A stretch of DNA of 64,000 nucleotides from Aporhodopirellula rubra. GTDB taxonomy: Bacteria; Planctomycetota; Planctomycetia; Pirellulales; Pirellulaceae. Position numbers and translations under genes: made by a program. Below, piece after piece: positions 27,670 through 38,734 of the stretch (its first letter is position 1; the number at the start of each line of letters is the position of its first letter). Under the pieces are notes generated by a model. That model saw nothing but the letters and a program-made list of their open reading frames with translations, ran no database searches and was not told the DNA's origin. The stretch spans positions 124,001 through 188,000 of the forward strand of contig NZ_JACHXU010000001.1 in the NCBI RefSeq assembly GCF_014192335.1, written 5' to 3'.

Positions 27670-28917
27670 ATGTTAAGAAAATTTGGTTCGAAGTCGCGAG
27701 GCTTTACGCTCGTTGAGCTTCTGGTAGTGATTGCGATTATTGGAGTCCTTGTTGGGCTGCTCTTGCCTGCAGTTCAAGCGGCTCGCGAGGCGGCTCGGCG
27801 GATGAGTTGCAGTAACAATTTCAAGCAAATTGGGCTTGCTCTGCACAACTATCACAGTGCGTATGACCAGTTGCCGACGCAAGGAACTGGCACGATGTCA
27901 GCGACAGATCACTGGTTCTGGGGCGACAAAGATGACGGTAACTTGCATCGCCTAAGTTTCCTGGTCGGATGCACGCCATTTATTGAGCAGCAGGCTCTTT
28001 GGGAGCAGATTAGCAATCCGATGATCGGCCGTGTCGATGGCGCGGCTAGCGACCCTGGTGGGACGACCCCATGGCCTGCCTTTGGTCCGACTCCTGAAGA
28101 AATTCAGTACATTCCATGGTCGACGGAACTGCCTGCGTACCGCTGTCCAAGTGATCCGGGCACTGGATTGCCTGCCCTCGGACGAACCAATTACGCGGCT
28201 TGCATAGGTGACTCGATTGCGTGGTCCGCTCGTGGTGCGATCGACATTCGCGGAGAGCGTCACCCGAGGTATCAAACGGGAGATTATTACGGTGTGCGGA
28301 CGCGTGCGTCATTGCGTGGAGCTTTCGTGACGCTGCAGTCAACCAAGTTTCGTGATTTTCTCGATGGGCTTGCCAATACTATCGCGGCCGGAGAAATCAC
28401 GACAGACTTGGGTGACAACGATGTGCGGACGAGTCTGCCGAAGGCCGCAGGGTCGGTGACTGCAGAGAATACGATCCTGCTGAATCCTTCGGCGTGTCAG
28501 GATGATACGACTCCGTTGATCGACCCAACGCGTCCGCGTTTTTGGCATCCAGATACCGTGATGGGATCGGTCGCTGCGATGCGAGGGTTCCATTGGGCGG
28601 ACGCGCTGGCGACTTATTCAGGTTGCTTCACGATTCTGCCCCCGAACCGAGAAAGCTGCACTTGGAATAAGGATCAGCCGTCGTGGCATAGTGGAGTTCT
28701 CGGCATGTCGAGTCGCCACCAAGGCGGTGCCCATGTGTTGATGGCCGATGGTGCAGTGAAGTTTATTACCGATTCAATCGAAGCGGGCGACTCTCGGGCG
28801 GCGATGGTCGAATACGGGAAGACTGGTACGCGGGCACCGGGTGCCAAGAGCCCTTATGGTTTATGGGGGGCTCTCGGAACGCGTGCGTCTAGCGAAGTTA
28901 TCGACGGGGAATTTTGA
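27670..28917 (+). CDS. DUF1559 pseudopilin-like protein with type IV prepilin N-terminus
   Basis: Protein of 415 residues. ATG 27670 places a class III prepilin peptidase site at the N-terminus: a basic leader [11 protein letters not shown], then [18 protein letters not shown] with the conserved Glu at +5 after cleavage, and [17 protein letters not shown]. The DUF1559 (SBP_bac_10-type) body follows, with [19 protein letters not shown] and the family's C-terminal signature [20 protein letters not shown]. The family is hugely expanded in planctomycetes and probably forms surface or periplasmic pseudopilus-like structures; its exact role is unknown. It lies between two UnbV lipoprotein genes and stops 55 bases before the second, so these two are probably co-transcribed. 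Confidence 0.93.
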   Translation: MLRKFGSKSRGFTLVELLVVIAIIGVLVGLLLPAVQAAREAARRMSCSNNFKQIGLALHNYHSAYDQLPTQGTGTMSATDHWFWGDKDDGNLHRLSFLVGCTPFIEQQALWEQISNPMIGRVDGAASDPGGTTPWPAFGPTPEEIQYIPWSTELPAYRCPSDPGTGLPALGRTNYAACIGDSIAWSARGAIDIRGERHPRYQTGDYYGVRTRASLRGAFVTLQSTKFRDFLDGLANTIAAGEITTDLGDNDVRTSLPKAAGSVTAENTILLNPSACQDDTTPLIDPTRPRFWHPDTVMGSVAAMRGFHWADALATYSGCFTILPPNRESCTWNKDQPSWHSGVLGMSSRHQGGAHVLMADGAVKFITDSIEAGDSRAAMVEYGKTGTRAPGAKSPYGLWGALGTRASSEVIDGEF

Positions 28918-28972
28918 TGAACCACCGATTCGTTGATCGATTTCCCGCTCGACGAATGACATCTTTGGGACA

Positions 28973-31900
28973 TTGAGAATCGTGTATCTCGAGAAATGCC
29001 GCCAGACGTTTTCACGCGTCTGGCGGTATCTGTTGGTGGGCGCTTTGTTGTTGGGATGCAGTCGTGCTCCCGATGCGGTGCAACCATCGCAAGTGCCCAG
29101 CAAGATGGAGGATTCCTCCGTGGTACCGCGGTCGATCGTCAGTGAGACGGAAGAGTCTACGTGGGACAGCATTAGCGAGTCGTCCGTCCAGGATCGCGAA
29201 ACCGCGATTGCAACTGCGGAGCGACTTGCCACGCAAAATGACTTCGCCGGTGCATCTGAATTGCTTCAGAAATGGTTGCTGGTCAGTCCTGATGATGTTG
29301 AGGTGTTGTTTCGTTTGGCGAATGTTCGTGCGGCCAGCGGTCGGTTGGACCAAGCGATCGAACTGCTCGACGAGATCCCCGAAGAACACCCCGAAGCCGG
29401 TTTGCCTGCGTTGGGGCAATCGGCAGATTGGTGCTTTCAATTGCAGCGGTATGATGAGGCCGAATGTCGATACCGAAAAGTAATCGAGAAGGTACCTGCG
29501 GCAGTTCCGCCTCGCCGACAACTCGCCTACTTGCTCAACCGCCAAGGGCGTCGGCACGAGGCGGCGATGCAGATTTGCGAACTTTGTCGTCATGGCGATG
29601 TTCATCAAGACGAGCTGCATGCGTTGGTGATTTTGACCGATGCAATGTATGACGATCCGTCGCGGCCTGATGAGCTCGAGGAAGGGACGCTGCCCTATTG
29701 GCCTATCGGCGAGTGCGGCGAAGCACGTCGACTGTTTGCCGTGCAACAATACGATGACGTGATCTCGACGTTGCATGAAAGAGTTGAAGCTGGTGAAGCG
29801 ATGCCAGCCGAGATGGCGTTATATGGTCGTGCCGTTGCAGAGACGCAAGATGATGATCGCTTTCGATGGTGGCTGGCGCGAACGACCTCTGAAACTAAAG
29901 ACTTTGCCGACTATTGGGCAGCGATCGGCGCCTATGAGTCGCGGCATCATCGATTTCCTCAGGCGGTTCGCGCGTTAGGAGAGGCCATTTCCCGCGATCC
30001 ATCGGATTTCATTTCGATCGGTCGTATTCGGCAACCGCTCATCGCGTTGGGGCATGTCGAGCTCGCGGACCGTTGGAACGTTCGCTGGTCCGCGCTCCGT
30101 GATACGATGAAGTTCAACAATCAGATCGCCCAATCGAACGAACCGAACGTTGATGCGATTGCGGCGTTGGCGGCGACGTTGTTCAAATTGGACCGACGTC
30201 TTGAAGCCGTACTTTGGAAAATACTCGAGAGCGGGTATCGAGGTCTGGCGATATCCGAAATTAAACGACTCAGTGTTGAGCGTCGCCGAATCGTCGCGAC
30301 AGGAGAGGCGTTTCCTAGTGAACAGGAACGTTTGTGTGGTTTGGATTTGAATCGGTATCCGGTGCCGAAATTCGATGTGCTTCCATCGGAGCGATTGGGA
30401 TTTCACGCGGCAAATCGTACCGATGAAAATACCGTCCACGCCTGTTTCACAAACGTGGCATCCAAATCGGGGTTGCATCACACCTATCGGGTGTCGAGCA
30501 CTGACGCTTCGCAGCAGTATTCGATTCATCAGACCCTGGGCGGTGGTGTTGCGGTGATTGATTTTGATTTGGACGGTGCGGCTGATTTGGCGTTCGCTCA
30601 AGGTGGATCCGATCCGCCTTCTTTTCGAGGCGACGTTTCCAATCAGCTTTATCGCAATGCGGACTCGGTATTTGTGGACGTAACGAATGCCAGTGGAACG
30701 ACTGAATTGCAATACAGTTTGGGGCTAACGAGTGGTGATTGGAATCAAGATGGCTTTCCTGATCTTGTCGTTTCCAACATTGGGACGGGGGTGTTGTTGA
30801 TCAACAACGGTGATGGCACTTTTTCACGCCGCACGTTGTCGAATTCGGATAACCGTGAGCGAGTTCCCTCCTCGATCGCGATGGGAGACCTGGACGGAGA
30901 TCACCTGCCGGACATTTTTCAGTGCGTCTATGTCGACGATCCTGATATCAACCGAAAGCCACCTTTGGATGCATTGGGACGGGTTGTACGAGCGGTTTCG
31001 CCGGGAGAATACCGGGTGGGTGCGGATGAGATAATGATCAATGACGGTGAAGGAGATGTTCGGTCCACTTCTTTTCGAGATCGTGATCACAGTTACGCAC
31101 TGGGCGTCGTCGTGACTGATCTTGATGGGAATCCAGGTAACGAGTTGTTTGTCGGAAACGACCTGCTCCCGAATCAACTCTGGACTCGCGATCGTGTCGA
31201 ACAGGATTGGAACGATGTCGCCACGCTGAAGGGATGTGCGTTTGACGATAGCGGTGTGGCGACGGGTTCGATGGGAATCGCGATCGGCGACTTCGACTCA
31301 AGTGGAACACTCGATATTCACGTTTCAAACTATGAAAATCAGAATTCGACTCTCTTTTTGGCTGACAAGGACGCCTATCAAGATCGCAGTGTTCCGTTTC
31401 GCCTTGCCGGCCCGACCCGCAGTATGGTCGGATTTGGCAGCCAAGCAATCGATTTTGACAACGACAGCAATCTCGATCTGATGATTACGAACGGTCATCT
31501 CGATGATTCGATGGAGAACCATTCGAGTTTCCGTCAACCACCGCAATTGTTATCGAATTCGGGAAGCGACTTTCGATTGGTCGAAGTCTCGGATCCGTCG
31601 GGCTATTGGGCGTCCAACTATTTGGGACGCGGAATGGCTCGGTTGGACTTTAACCGCGATGGTAAAAATGACGTGGTTATCACCCACATCGGCCAACCTT
31701 CCGCACTGCTGTTGAACGAGACTTCGACGAACCATCATTGGATGCAAGTTCAATTGATCGGAACGGAAAGTGAACGTGATGCGATCGGCGCACGCGTTCA
31801 CGCCCGTTGGAGCAAGCGAGAGGCGGTCGAGTGGTCCGCAGCAGGCGACGGTTACCTGAGTCGCAACGAGCATGTGATCTCATTCGGGCTCGGTCCGGCG

Positions 31901-32023
31901 TCGACTCCCGTCGAGATTGAGGTTCGTTGGCCGAGTGGGAAACGCCAGGTGCATCGCGATATCAAAGTCGATCAACGCGTTTTGATTGTGGAGGGACAGG
32001 CAGAACATTATGGGGTGTTTTAG
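28973..32023 (+). CDS. TPR, FG-GAP/VCBS and ASPIC/UnbV lipoprotein (copy 2)
   Basis: Paralogue of the protein at 23941-26973 (1,016 residues from TTG 28973; GTG 28982 is an alternative). The N-terminus carries a lipobox (YLLVGALLLGCSRA). TPR-like helices occupy ~75-440 (ATQNDFAGASELLQKWLLVS). The FG-GAP/VCBS propeller follows: DFDLDGAADLAFAQGGSD, DWNQDGFPDLVVSNIGTGV, INNGDGTFSRRTL, DFDSSGTLDIHVSNYENQ, DFDNDSNLDLMITNGHLDD. A C-terminal ASPIC/UnbV domain has RDAIGARVHARWSKREAVEW, AGDGYLSRNEHVISFGLG and RWPSGKRQVH. Shared domain order and length show a duplication, now well diverged. It begins just after the DUF1559 gene. Predicted cell-envelope protein; function unknown. Confidence 0.88.
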   Translation: MRIVYLEKCRQTFSRVWRYLLVGALLLGCSRAPDAVQPSQVPSKMEDSSVVPRSIVSETEESTWDSISESSVQDRETAIATAERLATQNDFAGASELLQKWLLVSPDDVEVLFRLANVRAASGRLDQAIELLDEIPEEHPEAGLPALGQSADWCFQLQRYDEAECRYRKVIEKVPAAVPPRRQLAYLLNRQGRRHEAAMQICELCRHGDVHQDELHALVILTDAMYDDPSRPDELEEGTLPYWPIGECGEARRLFAVQQYDDVISTLHERVEAGEAMPAEMALYGRAVAETQDDDRFRWWLARTTSETKDFADYWAAIGAYESRHHRFPQAVRALGEAISRDPSDFISIGRIRQPLIALGHVELADRWNVRWSALRDTMKFNNQIAQSNEPNVDAIAALAATLFKLDRRLEAVLWKILESGYRGLAISEIKRLSVERRRIVATGEAFPSEQERLCGLDLNRYPVPKFDVLPSERLGFHAANRTDENTVHACFTNVASKSGLHHTYRVSSTDASQQYSIHQTLGGGVAVIDFDLDGAADLAFAQGGSDPPSFRGDVSNQLYRNADSVFVDVTNASGTTELQYSLGLTSGDWNQDGFPDLVVSNIGTGVLLINNGDGTFSRRTLSNSDNRERVPSSIAMGDLDGDHLPDIFQCVYVDDPDINRKPPLDALGRVVRAVSPGEYRVGADEIMINDGEGDVRSTSFRDRDHSYALGVVVTDLDGNPGNELFVGNDLLPNQLWTRDRVEQDWNDVATLKGCAFDDSGVATGSMGIAIGDFDSSGTLDIHVSNYENQNSTLFLADKDAYQDRSVPFRLAGPTRSMVGFGSQAIDFDNDSNLDLMITNGHLDDSMENHSSFRQPPQLLSNSGSDFRLVEVSDPSGYWASNYLGRGMARLDFNRDGKNDVVITHIGQPSALLLNETSTNHHWMQVQLIGTESERDAIGARVHARWSKREAVEWSAAGDGYLSRNEHVISFGLGPASTPVEIEVRWPSGKRQVHRDIKVDQRVLIVEGQAEHYGVF

Positions 32024-32327
32024 ACGTTGGTTGGCTCTGCGAATCTGATTGCAATCTGACCGCGTGACACCGGAAATTCACCATCGGGTTCGTATGCGCG
32101 GTATCCGTGGTAGCGAGTAACCTTTTGAGCTTCTCGTTCGCATCGGAAGGGTACGAACGTCCAGTGGGATGGGCCGAGTAATATCGGTTTCTGTTTAAAA
32201 GCACTGTGCCATTACTGTGTTGTCCCATTATCTTCTGATTAGGCGTGACATCGCGCCTCTGTGCGCCATGTACTTTTGGAGCGAAACCGCAGTTCCCCAC
32301 CTATTGCGAGATTGCTGGAGACGACTA
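32024..32327. promoter_or_regulatory. Intergenic region upstream of the ECF sigma factor operon
   Basis: 304 bases between the second UnbV gene and the sigma factor start. The sigma factor frame extends into it but without a start site as good as 32328. It probably holds the promoter of the seven-gene run that follows. No autoregulatory ECF promoter could be identified by eye. Confidence 0.4.
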
Positions 32328-32858
32328 ATGGAAGACAACACCACTGACAATCGAGCACCTGATGAATTTGTTCGGGAACTCACTCGAACGCAAAATCGGC
32401 TGTACGGTTTTGTGCGATGTTTGCTGTTTGACCCCAAGGATATCGATGACGTGTTGCAGGACGTAAATGTTGTTTTATTGCGTAAGCACGATGAGTTTGA
32501 AATGGGAACCAATTTTTGGGCTTGGGCATCCACCATCGCGAGATTTCAGGTTTTAACGTACTGCAAACGGCTCGGGCGTGACCGGCTTGTTTTTGACGAT
32601 TCACTGCTGGAATTGATTGCCTTGGACGTGCGAGAAATGGGGAGTGAAATCGACGACCGGATGGAGGTGTTGCAGGGTTGTATGGAAAAACTGCCGACGC
32701 CCCAACGACAGCTCTTGAGCATGCGTTACGAGCCCGACTCTTCGTTGAGGTTGATCGCCGAGTCGTTGGACCGAACGGTCGGGTCGGTTCGTCAAGCACT
32801 TTTTCGAATCCGAGAATCGTTGCTGGGTTGCGTTCAACAAAAATTGAAGGCGTCATGA
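32328..32858 (+). CDS. ECF-type RNA polymerase sigma factor
   Basis: Sigma-70 family factor of 176 residues. ATG 32328 follows GGAG with good spacing; the frame is open upstream but unlike a sigma factor. Region 2 (~10-80) has RLYGFVRCLLFDPKDIDDVL with the helix QDVNVVLLRKHDEFEMGTNF and WAWASTIARFQVLTY. Region 4 (~115-170) has LPTPQRQLLSMRYEPDSSLR and IAESLDRTVGSVRQALFRIR, the promoter -35 recognition helix-turn-helix. It belongs to the compact type found beside FecR-LamG proteins in planctomycetes and verrucomicrobia. The stop overlaps the next start (ATGA), so the FecR-LamG protein is the likely anti-sigma or transducer partner. It probably controls the downstream genes, but target promoters were not found. 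Confidence 0.92.
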   Translation: MEDNTTDNRAPDEFVRELTRTQNRLYGFVRCLLFDPKDIDDVLQDVNVVLLRKHDEFEMGTNFWAWASTIARFQVLTYCKRLGRDRLVFDDSLLELIALDVREMGSEIDDRMEVLQGCMEKLPTPQRQLLSMRYEPDSSLRLIAESLDRTVGSVRQALFRIRESLLGCVQQKLKAS

Positions 32859-34627
32859 TGGATGAACAAAACGAACCTTCGCGTTCTTCTTTGCAAGCGT
32901 TGCGTCGAGACCGTGAATACATCGAACTGCTGTCCCTGGCGATTGATGGAACGCCCAGTGAGAAGGATTTTACGAACCTGCAAGAGCGTCTGAAGACGGA
33001 TTCGGAAGCGAGGAAACACTACATCCGTCATCGGCTTTTGGAAGCAGGCATTGCCCGTGAGGTATCGGTCGATGCGGTTGGTGGGATGGTGGACCAGATT
33101 GGATATGCGGCGGACGTGAAGCCGGTAGATTCAGAGGCGGAAGTCCGTTCGCTCGAAGCCCTTTCACGATCCATCGAAACCGCTAGTTCATACAGGGGTG
33201 TCACGCAACGTCAATCGCGATGGAGTATGTGGATCGGTCAGCACGCGGCAGTGATCATTCCTTGGGTCATGTTGGTTGGTGGGTGTGTTGCGGTGCTCAT
33301 CGGTCAGCGTCCAAACTTTTGGTTTGAAGGCGAGTCGGTTGTTCTGCCTTCACCGGTGGCGGTTGCCCAGGTCGATCATACCGACGCTCAAGTGACGGCG
33401 ATGTTGGTCGATGAGGCGGGGGCTAAGTTTGCTGACAATCGATCGACCGATGACGTCATCTTTTCGCCGGGCGATTACGAATTGTTGGAAGGCACCGTTC
33501 ACTTGCGGTTTGCCAGTGGAGTGGATCTGGTGATGAAGGCACCCGCGAAATTGGCGATCGACGATTTGCTGCACGCCCGTTTGGCGTTTGGTGCGGTGCG
33601 AGCGATTGTTCCGCCGTCGGCTGTCGGATTCACGATTGCGACTACGGACGTGAATTTCGAAGACGTGGGCACCGAGTTCGGTTTGAATGTTTCGAAGAAG
33701 ACTGGTGAAAGCACCATGCAGGTGTTTGATGGTCAAGTGAACGTGCGCGAGTCCGCAACCAACGGTTTGATGAAGAGTGTGTACGAAGGTGATTGGGTGC
33801 GGTATGCCAACGGGAAAGCCAAGCAAGGTGGCGAGCCGGACGGACAGCAGTTTCCGTCGCCGGGCGAGATTGGTTATTTGCGTTGGAAAACCATTGGCCA
33901 GCATCACACCGATGACCCGAGTTTGATTGGCTGGTTCCCGTTCATTAAGAAAGAAGATTCGGAGACGCTCTTCAACTCGGCATCGAACTCTGTCGTCACG
34001 TCCGGTCGTATTCATGGACCGCGTTGGGTTTCGGGGCGATGGGCGGGGAAAGAGGCGTTGTTGTTTGATCGAGACACGGATTTTGTTGAGTTTGAAATTC
34101 CAGGGGAATATCAAGAAATCACGGTTGCTGTTTGGCTGCAGGTGGATCGACTCGATCGAGAAATGATTGCGATCTGTAATTCAAATCATGGTGACGACGG
34201 TGATTTGCACTTTCAAATGAACCGCTATGGGTTGCCTCGCGGCGGCATCATGGGGGCGCCACGCGAAGAACTTCGATGGGTTGGTGATCCCGTTCCTATT
34301 GGTAAGTGGGTGCACGTCGTTTCGGTTACCTCGATTCCTGATTGTCGAAGCGATATCTACGTCAATGGAAAAATAGTGACGCAGAGCACTCTCGTTCAAA
34401 GCGATTTCAAGATCAGTCCGGGTGTGTGTCGGTTAGGAAATTGGGTCTCGTATGCGCAGTTTTCGGAACGGCCGCCACGCTCCCTTCGCGGACGAATGGA
34501 TGAAGTCGCGATCTGGAAGCGTGCGTTAACTGATGAAGAGATTTCAACGCTCGTCGATGAAGGCCGACCGAGTCTGGTCTGGTCGCGTGACAATCCACCG
34601 CTCGAACATCCGTTGCCCAAACCATAG
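32855..34627 (+). CDS. FecR-domain membrane protein with C-terminal LamG domain, putative anti-sigma partner
   Basis: Protein of 590 residues starting at ATG 32855 inside the sigma factor stop. Residues 1-125 are a cytoplasmic helical segment suitable for sigma binding. One membrane span (~130-150, [20 protein letters not shown]) crosses to an external FecR domain (~200-305: [50 protein letters not shown]). A LamG/concanavalin-like sugar-binding domain follows (~370-570: [56 protein letters not shown]). This arrangement suggests that a ligand sensed outside by LamG/FecR controls the sigma factor inside. This is inference from topology and gene overlap. It could instead be only structural. Confidence 0.88.
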   Translation: MMDEQNEPSRSSLQALRRDREYIELLSLAIDGTPSEKDFTNLQERLKTDSEARKHYIRHRLLEAGIAREVSVDAVGGMVDQIGYAADVKPVDSEAEVRSLEALSRSIETASSYRGVTQRQSRWSMWIGQHAAVIIPWVMLVGGCVAVLIGQRPNFWFEGESVVLPSPVAVAQVDHTDAQVTAMLVDEAGAKFADNRSTDDVIFSPGDYELLEGTVHLRFASGVDLVMKAPAKLAIDDLLHARLAFGAVRAIVPPSAVGFTIATTDVNFEDVGTEFGLNVSKKTGESTMQVFDGQVNVRESATNGLMKSVYEGDWVRYANGKAKQGGEPDGQQFPSPGEIGYLRWKTIGQHHTDDPSLIGWFPFIKKEDSETLFNSASNSVVTSGRIHGPRWVSGRWAGKEALLFDRDTDFVEFEIPGEYQEITVAVWLQVDRLDREMIAICNSNHGDDGDLHFQMNRYGLPRGGIMGAPREELRWVGDPVPIGKWVHVVSVTSIPDCRSDIYVNGKIVTQSTLVQSDFKISPGVCRLGNWVSYAQFSERPPRSLRGRMDEVAIWKRALTDEEISTLVDEGRPSLVWSRDNPPLEHPLPKP

Positions 34628-34692
34628 CCGCTGCCCTTCTTTTCCTCCCACCGCACATCCCGCCTTCCTCCTCCCGCCTAAGGAAATTGAAT

Positions 34693-36099
34693 ATGTCGAA
34701 CTTAAATCGGTCTAGCGATGCGCCTAATCGGCACGGTTGCACGGGTTTTCGCTCGATGATGAATCGCCGTGCCGCGATCCAAGCCGGAGTGTGTGGTGGA
34801 TTGGGGCTCTCGCTCGGTGACATGTTTCGATTGCAATCGCAAGGCGGTGATGCGTTCAGCATGACTCAGGGGAAAACGCTGAAAGATCCCAAAGCACTCA
34901 GCGTGATTCAGTTGCACCTGGGCGGTGGTGTTCCTCAGCACGAATCGTTTGATCCGAAGCCGGAATCACCGGTGGAATATCGCGGGGCATTCGGGGTTAC
35001 CAAGACAAACACCGGAGAAATCTTTAGCGAAAACTTTCCTGCGACCGCGGCGGTCGCTGACAAGTTGACCGTGATCCGCAGCATGGTGGGGAAAATTCCG
35101 GACCACGCGACTGCCACGTATCACCTTTTCACGGGATACACGCCAACAGCGGTGATCGATTTCCCGCAGATGGGGGCAATTGTTTCTCACGAGTTGGGCA
35201 AACGTGGCGAGTTGCCGCCGTACGTTGCGATTCCCAACAACCACAGCTTTGCGGGAGGCACTGGGTTTCTCAGCAGCACTCACGGTCCGTTCGAACTCAA
35301 CGCTGACCCTGCCGAGCGAAACTACAAAGTCAAAGACTTTTCGATTCCTGAGCGTGTCTCGATGCAGCGATTTGATCGTCGCAAAACTGCGCGTGAAATC
35401 GTTGAGCAAAAGATCAGAAGTCTCGAAGCGGATCCTACGACCTTGGATACGATGGATGACTTCTATCAACAAGCCTACACGCTGTTGACGTCGCAGGAGT
35501 CGCAAGCGGCGTTCGCTCTCGATGGTGAGACCGAAGAAACCTTCGAATTGTACGGACGCGATGTCGTTGGGCTTAAAGGGCCTGACAACCGCTTTCATCC
35601 CAAGGGACTCGCCGAGAAGATGATTGTGGCTCGAAGGTTGGTCGAATCCGGTGTTCGCTTCGTCACCGTGACCTATGGCAGTTGGGATTCTCACGTCGAT
35701 GTCCAAAGAGACTGCCTGGACCAAATGCCGGCGTTAGATCACGCGATTTCGGGACTGATCACTGACTTGGATCGCCGTGGACTACTCGACACGACAATCT
35801 TTTGGGTGACGTCGGAATTTGGTCGAACACCGAAAATCAATAACACCAGCGGACGAGACCATTGGGCGCGAAACTATTCGATGTTGGTGGCGGGAGGCGG
35901 TTTCTCGCCCGGGCTCATTTATGGAGCGAGTGATTCGATCGGCGGTGAACCTGCACGTGACGCGGTGCCGTTGGAAAACTTGATGCACACGATCTATCAC
36001 CAACTCGGAATCGATGCAAACAAAGAGTTGTTGGCGTTCGGGACCCGCCCGATCGAGATCATCAAGGATGGAAAGTTGCTCAAAGGATTGCTGAGCTAA
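34693..36099 (+). CDS. DUF1501 protein with Tat-type signal
   Basis: Protein of 468 residues. ATG 34693 has AAGGAA about 8 bases upstream. A twin-arginine signal ([20 protein letters not shown]) starts near residue 23. The DUF1501 (sulfatase/alkaline phosphatase-like fold) body includes [80 protein letters not shown] and [15 protein letters not shown]. Asp and His in SWDSHVD, EFGRTP and GRDHW are placed like metal ligands. Family members are abundant in planctomycetes and usually adjoin a DUF1549/DUF1553 gene, as here (36-41 kb). The reaction is unknown; a periplasmic metal-dependent hydrolase is a reasonable inference. Confidence 0.92.
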   Translation: MSNLNRSSDAPNRHGCTGFRSMMNRRAAIQAGVCGGLGLSLGDMFRLQSQGGDAFSMTQGKTLKDPKALSVIQLHLGGGVPQHESFDPKPESPVEYRGAFGVTKTNTGEIFSENFPATAAVADKLTVIRSMVGKIPDHATATYHLFTGYTPTAVIDFPQMGAIVSHELGKRGELPPYVAIPNNHSFAGGTGFLSSTHGPFELNADPAERNYKVKDFSIPERVSMQRFDRRKTAREIVEQKIRSLEADPTTLDTMDDFYQQAYTLLTSQESQAAFALDGETEETFELYGRDVVGLKGPDNRFHPKGLAEKMIVARRLVESGVRFVTVTYGSWDSHVDVQRDCLDQMPALDHAISGLITDLDRRGLLDTTIFWVTSEFGRTPKINNTSGRDHWARNYSMLVAGGGFSPGLIYGASDSIGGEPARDAVPLENLMHTIYHQLGIDANKELLAFGTRPIEIIKDGKLLKGLLS

Positions 36100-36180
36100 A
36101 TTCTGCGACTCACCATGCCGGGTCTAGTCCAAAAATAGTCACTCTCTTATCCCTCCCCGCTTGCCCCACCTGAACTCATT

Positions 36181-38649
36181 ATGCACGTGCGAATTTCCGC
36201 CATCGTGTTCTCGTTGTTTTGTTTGACCAATGTTTGCATTGGCGCGATGACCAAGGCAATCGAGTCCGTCCATCCCCGAATCGCTCAACGAGGATCGACC
36301 GTTGAGGTGACGATCAGTGGAGTGTCGTTGGATGATCCGAAAGAGATCATTTTCTATCGACCGGGAATTCGTGCAACCGGACTAAAGGTGTCTGAAACGC
36401 CACCGAGGAGACGTCATGTCATGCATGGTGGCTATATCGCTGAATCGATCGTGTGCCAGTTCGAAATTTCGCCGGATTGCCCCGCCGGGGAACACGCGTT
36501 TCGTCTGCGAACGTCCGACGAGTTAACCTGCATTGCTACTTTCCATGTCACCCCGTTCCCGGTCGTGGATGAGAACGAGCAGGAACGCAACAGCAACGAC
36601 GGGATGGATACCGCAGTCGAAGTGACGCCAAATGTCAGTGTTCGCGGACGATTGAACAATGGTGCTCGCGGGGATGTGGACATGTACAAGATGCCTGTTA
36701 AGTCGGGCCAGCGTTTGGCCGTCGAGGTAGCCTGTGCCCGCATCGCGGATACTCACTATGGGGATTCGGAATTCGATACTGCCGTTCGAGTATTGGACGA
36801 AAGTGGACGCGAGTTGGCGGCGAACGATGACAATTCGTTGTTGATTCAGGACCCGATCGTGTCACTCAAGGTGCCACGGGACGGGTATGTTTTTGTGGAA
36901 GTCGCACGTTCCATTTTTGTGCCTTCGGACCGTCCCTATTGCGTGCACATTAGTGATACGCCACGGCCTCTAGCAGCGTTTCCGCCAGGCGGTCAATCCG
37001 GTCAGGTCGAGAAGATTCGGTTGATCGGCGACGCGTTGGGGGATGTTGAAAAACAGATTCACATTCGCGACCTCGATGGAACGTTTGACTACTTTAGTGA
37101 TTCGCCTACGCCGATTCCGTTGCGAAGTAGCCCCTATCCCAATGTGATGGAGAACCCAACGGCACGCGTCACCGATGTTGAGGTACTTCCGATCGCCATC
37201 AACGGGATCATCGATACTGGCGAAGAGTCGGACAGCTATCGTGTTCATGTTCGCAAAGGTGATCGTTGGCACGTTCGGGTGTATTCGACGACGTTGGGAT
37301 CACCGATTGATCCGCGACTCCGAATTCGTCCGATCGATGAGGATGGCGAGCCTGGGAAACCGGAAGTCGATCTTGATGATGTGACGTTGGAGGAACGTGA
37401 CGTTTACGGAACGAACTATCGTTCACGCAGCGGTTTGCCCGACACATTGGATCCGTCTGTTGTTTGGGAACCCAAACAGGATGGCGATTATCTCATCGAG
37501 CTGCACGATTCGAGTGGCAGTGGTGGACCAACGGGCATTTATCGCATCGAAATCGAATCGCCTCGTACACTCTTTCAGACCGTGCTAAAGAGTACGACGT
37601 TCGATTGGACCGAATCGATGCGAGTCACCGGGTTGGCTGTTCCACAGGGCAATCGCTGGACCGTGAACGTGAACATGCCGCAGGGGCAATGCGACACAAT
37701 CCAAGGCGACTTTGAAGTCATCGCTCGAGGGCTTCCTGACGGGATGAAGCTGATTGTTCCGCCGATGCCGAAAGGGAAAATCCCTGGCGTTTGGCCGATG
37801 CAGTTGGTTGCCGATGCGGATGCCGAACCGGCCGGAGCGGTGATTACGCTCGACGCGATCCCTTCGGATCCGAACGAGATTGTCGAAAGCCGGTCAGTGC
37901 AACAGGTGCCTTTCATTAACCATTCGGGCGGGGACGCATGGAACACCGTTCGTGTGGACTCCTATATCACGGCCGTGGTTGATCCGGCACCGTTTTCGAT
38001 CGAGTTATTCAAACCGTCGGTGCCGTTGGTTCGCGGAGGCGAGTTGGCATTGCCCGTCAAAATTCATCGCCAACCGGGCTTCGAGGGCGCGATCGAATTC
38101 GGGGCCGTTTGGTCACCTCCTGGGTTGGCGATTCAGCCACCTCAAACGATCCAACCCGGTGAAACGGAAGGCTTCTTACGAGTTTCGGCAACCAATGGGG
38201 CGCAGTTGACAACATGGCCGCTGGTCGCGATCGCGAGCACAGTTCGTGATGACATTGATCCCTATTTGGGTGTTGGGCACACACGGGTTTCGTCTGAGTT
38301 CATCGGATTGACGGTTGCTGATCGCTACGTCGAATTGGCCGCGAGTCCAGAGAGTGTCCGCCGAGGCGAACGGAAGTCCTTTGTCTGGAATGTCAAGCAC
38401 AAGAACACGTTTGATGGCGAGGCACGTGTCCGGTTGCTCGGATTGCCCAAGGGAGTGAACGTCATCGATCCCATGCCGACATTGAACAAACAGTCCAAAG
38501 AGGTGCGGTTCCAAATCGAAGCGACCGACGAAGCTCTGTTGGGATCAGCCACGGGTTTGGCGTGCGAAGTCATCCTGGAGGCGGAGGGGCAAGAAATCGT
38601 CCAGCGGACCGGCAATGGCGTGCTGAGAATTGACCCCGGACAGGGTTAA
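36181..38649 (+). CDS. Secreted PPC-domain protein of unknown function
   Basis: Protein of 822 residues with signal peptide 1-22 (ISAIVFSLFCLTNVCIGA). It is beta-rich throughout. An N-terminal Ig-like domain (~25-120, HPRIAQRGSTVEVTISGVSL) is followed by a bacterial pre-peptidase C-terminal (PPC)-like domain (~155-265: RGDVDMYKMPVKSGQRLAVE, SEFDTAVRVLDESGRELAAN, NDDNS). A second such module lies at ~340-460 (GEESDSYRVHVRKGDRWHVR, YLIELHDSSGSGGPTGIYRI), then further Ig-like segments to the end. No catalytic motif is seen. Proteins of this type lie between DUF1501 and DUF1549 genes in other planctomycetes. It is probably a structural or ligand-binding subunit of whatever the operon builds. Confidence 0.8.
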   Translation: MHVRISAIVFSLFCLTNVCIGAMTKAIESVHPRIAQRGSTVEVTISGVSLDDPKEIIFYRPGIRATGLKVSETPPRRRHVMHGGYIAESIVCQFEISPDCPAGEHAFRLRTSDELTCIATFHVTPFPVVDENEQERNSNDGMDTAVEVTPNVSVRGRLNNGARGDVDMYKMPVKSGQRLAVEVACARIADTHYGDSEFDTAVRVLDESGRELAANDDNSLLIQDPIVSLKVPRDGYVFVEVARSIFVPSDRPYCVHISDTPRPLAAFPPGGQSGQVEKIRLIGDALGDVEKQIHIRDLDGTFDYFSDSPTPIPLRSSPYPNVMENPTARVTDVEVLPIAINGIIDTGEESDSYRVHVRKGDRWHVRVYSTTLGSPIDPRLRIRPIDEDGEPGKPEVDLDDVTLEERDVYGTNYRSRSGLPDTLDPSVVWEPKQDGDYLIELHDSSGSGGPTGIYRIEIESPRTLFQTVLKSTTFDWTESMRVTGLAVPQGNRWTVNVNMPQGQCDTIQGDFEVIARGLPDGMKLIVPPMPKGKIPGVWPMQLVADADAEPAGAVITLDAIPSDPNEIVESRSVQQVPFINHSGGDAWNTVRVDSYITAVVDPAPFSIELFKPSVPLVRGGELALPVKIHRQPGFEGAIEFGAVWSPPGLAIQPPQTIQPGETEGFLRVSATNGAQLTTWPLVAIASTVRDDIDPYLGVGHTRVSSEFIGLTVADRYVELAASPESVRRGERKSFVWNVKHKNTFDGEARVRLLGLPKGVNVIDPMPTLNKQSKEVRFQIEATDEALLGSATGLACEVILEAEGQEIVQRTGNGVLRIDPGQG

Positions 38650-38734
38650 CGCCATGACCACCGAAGCCTCACCGCACTCCCATCGAATCGTTCTTTGCCC
38701 GGCATGTACCGCCACGGCCTCGAGGAATAACACC

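Noticed and set aside
29012-29776. 254-residue minus frame inside the second UnbV gene
   Set aside because: Antisense to a clear TPR region; composition is atypical and no motif is seen.
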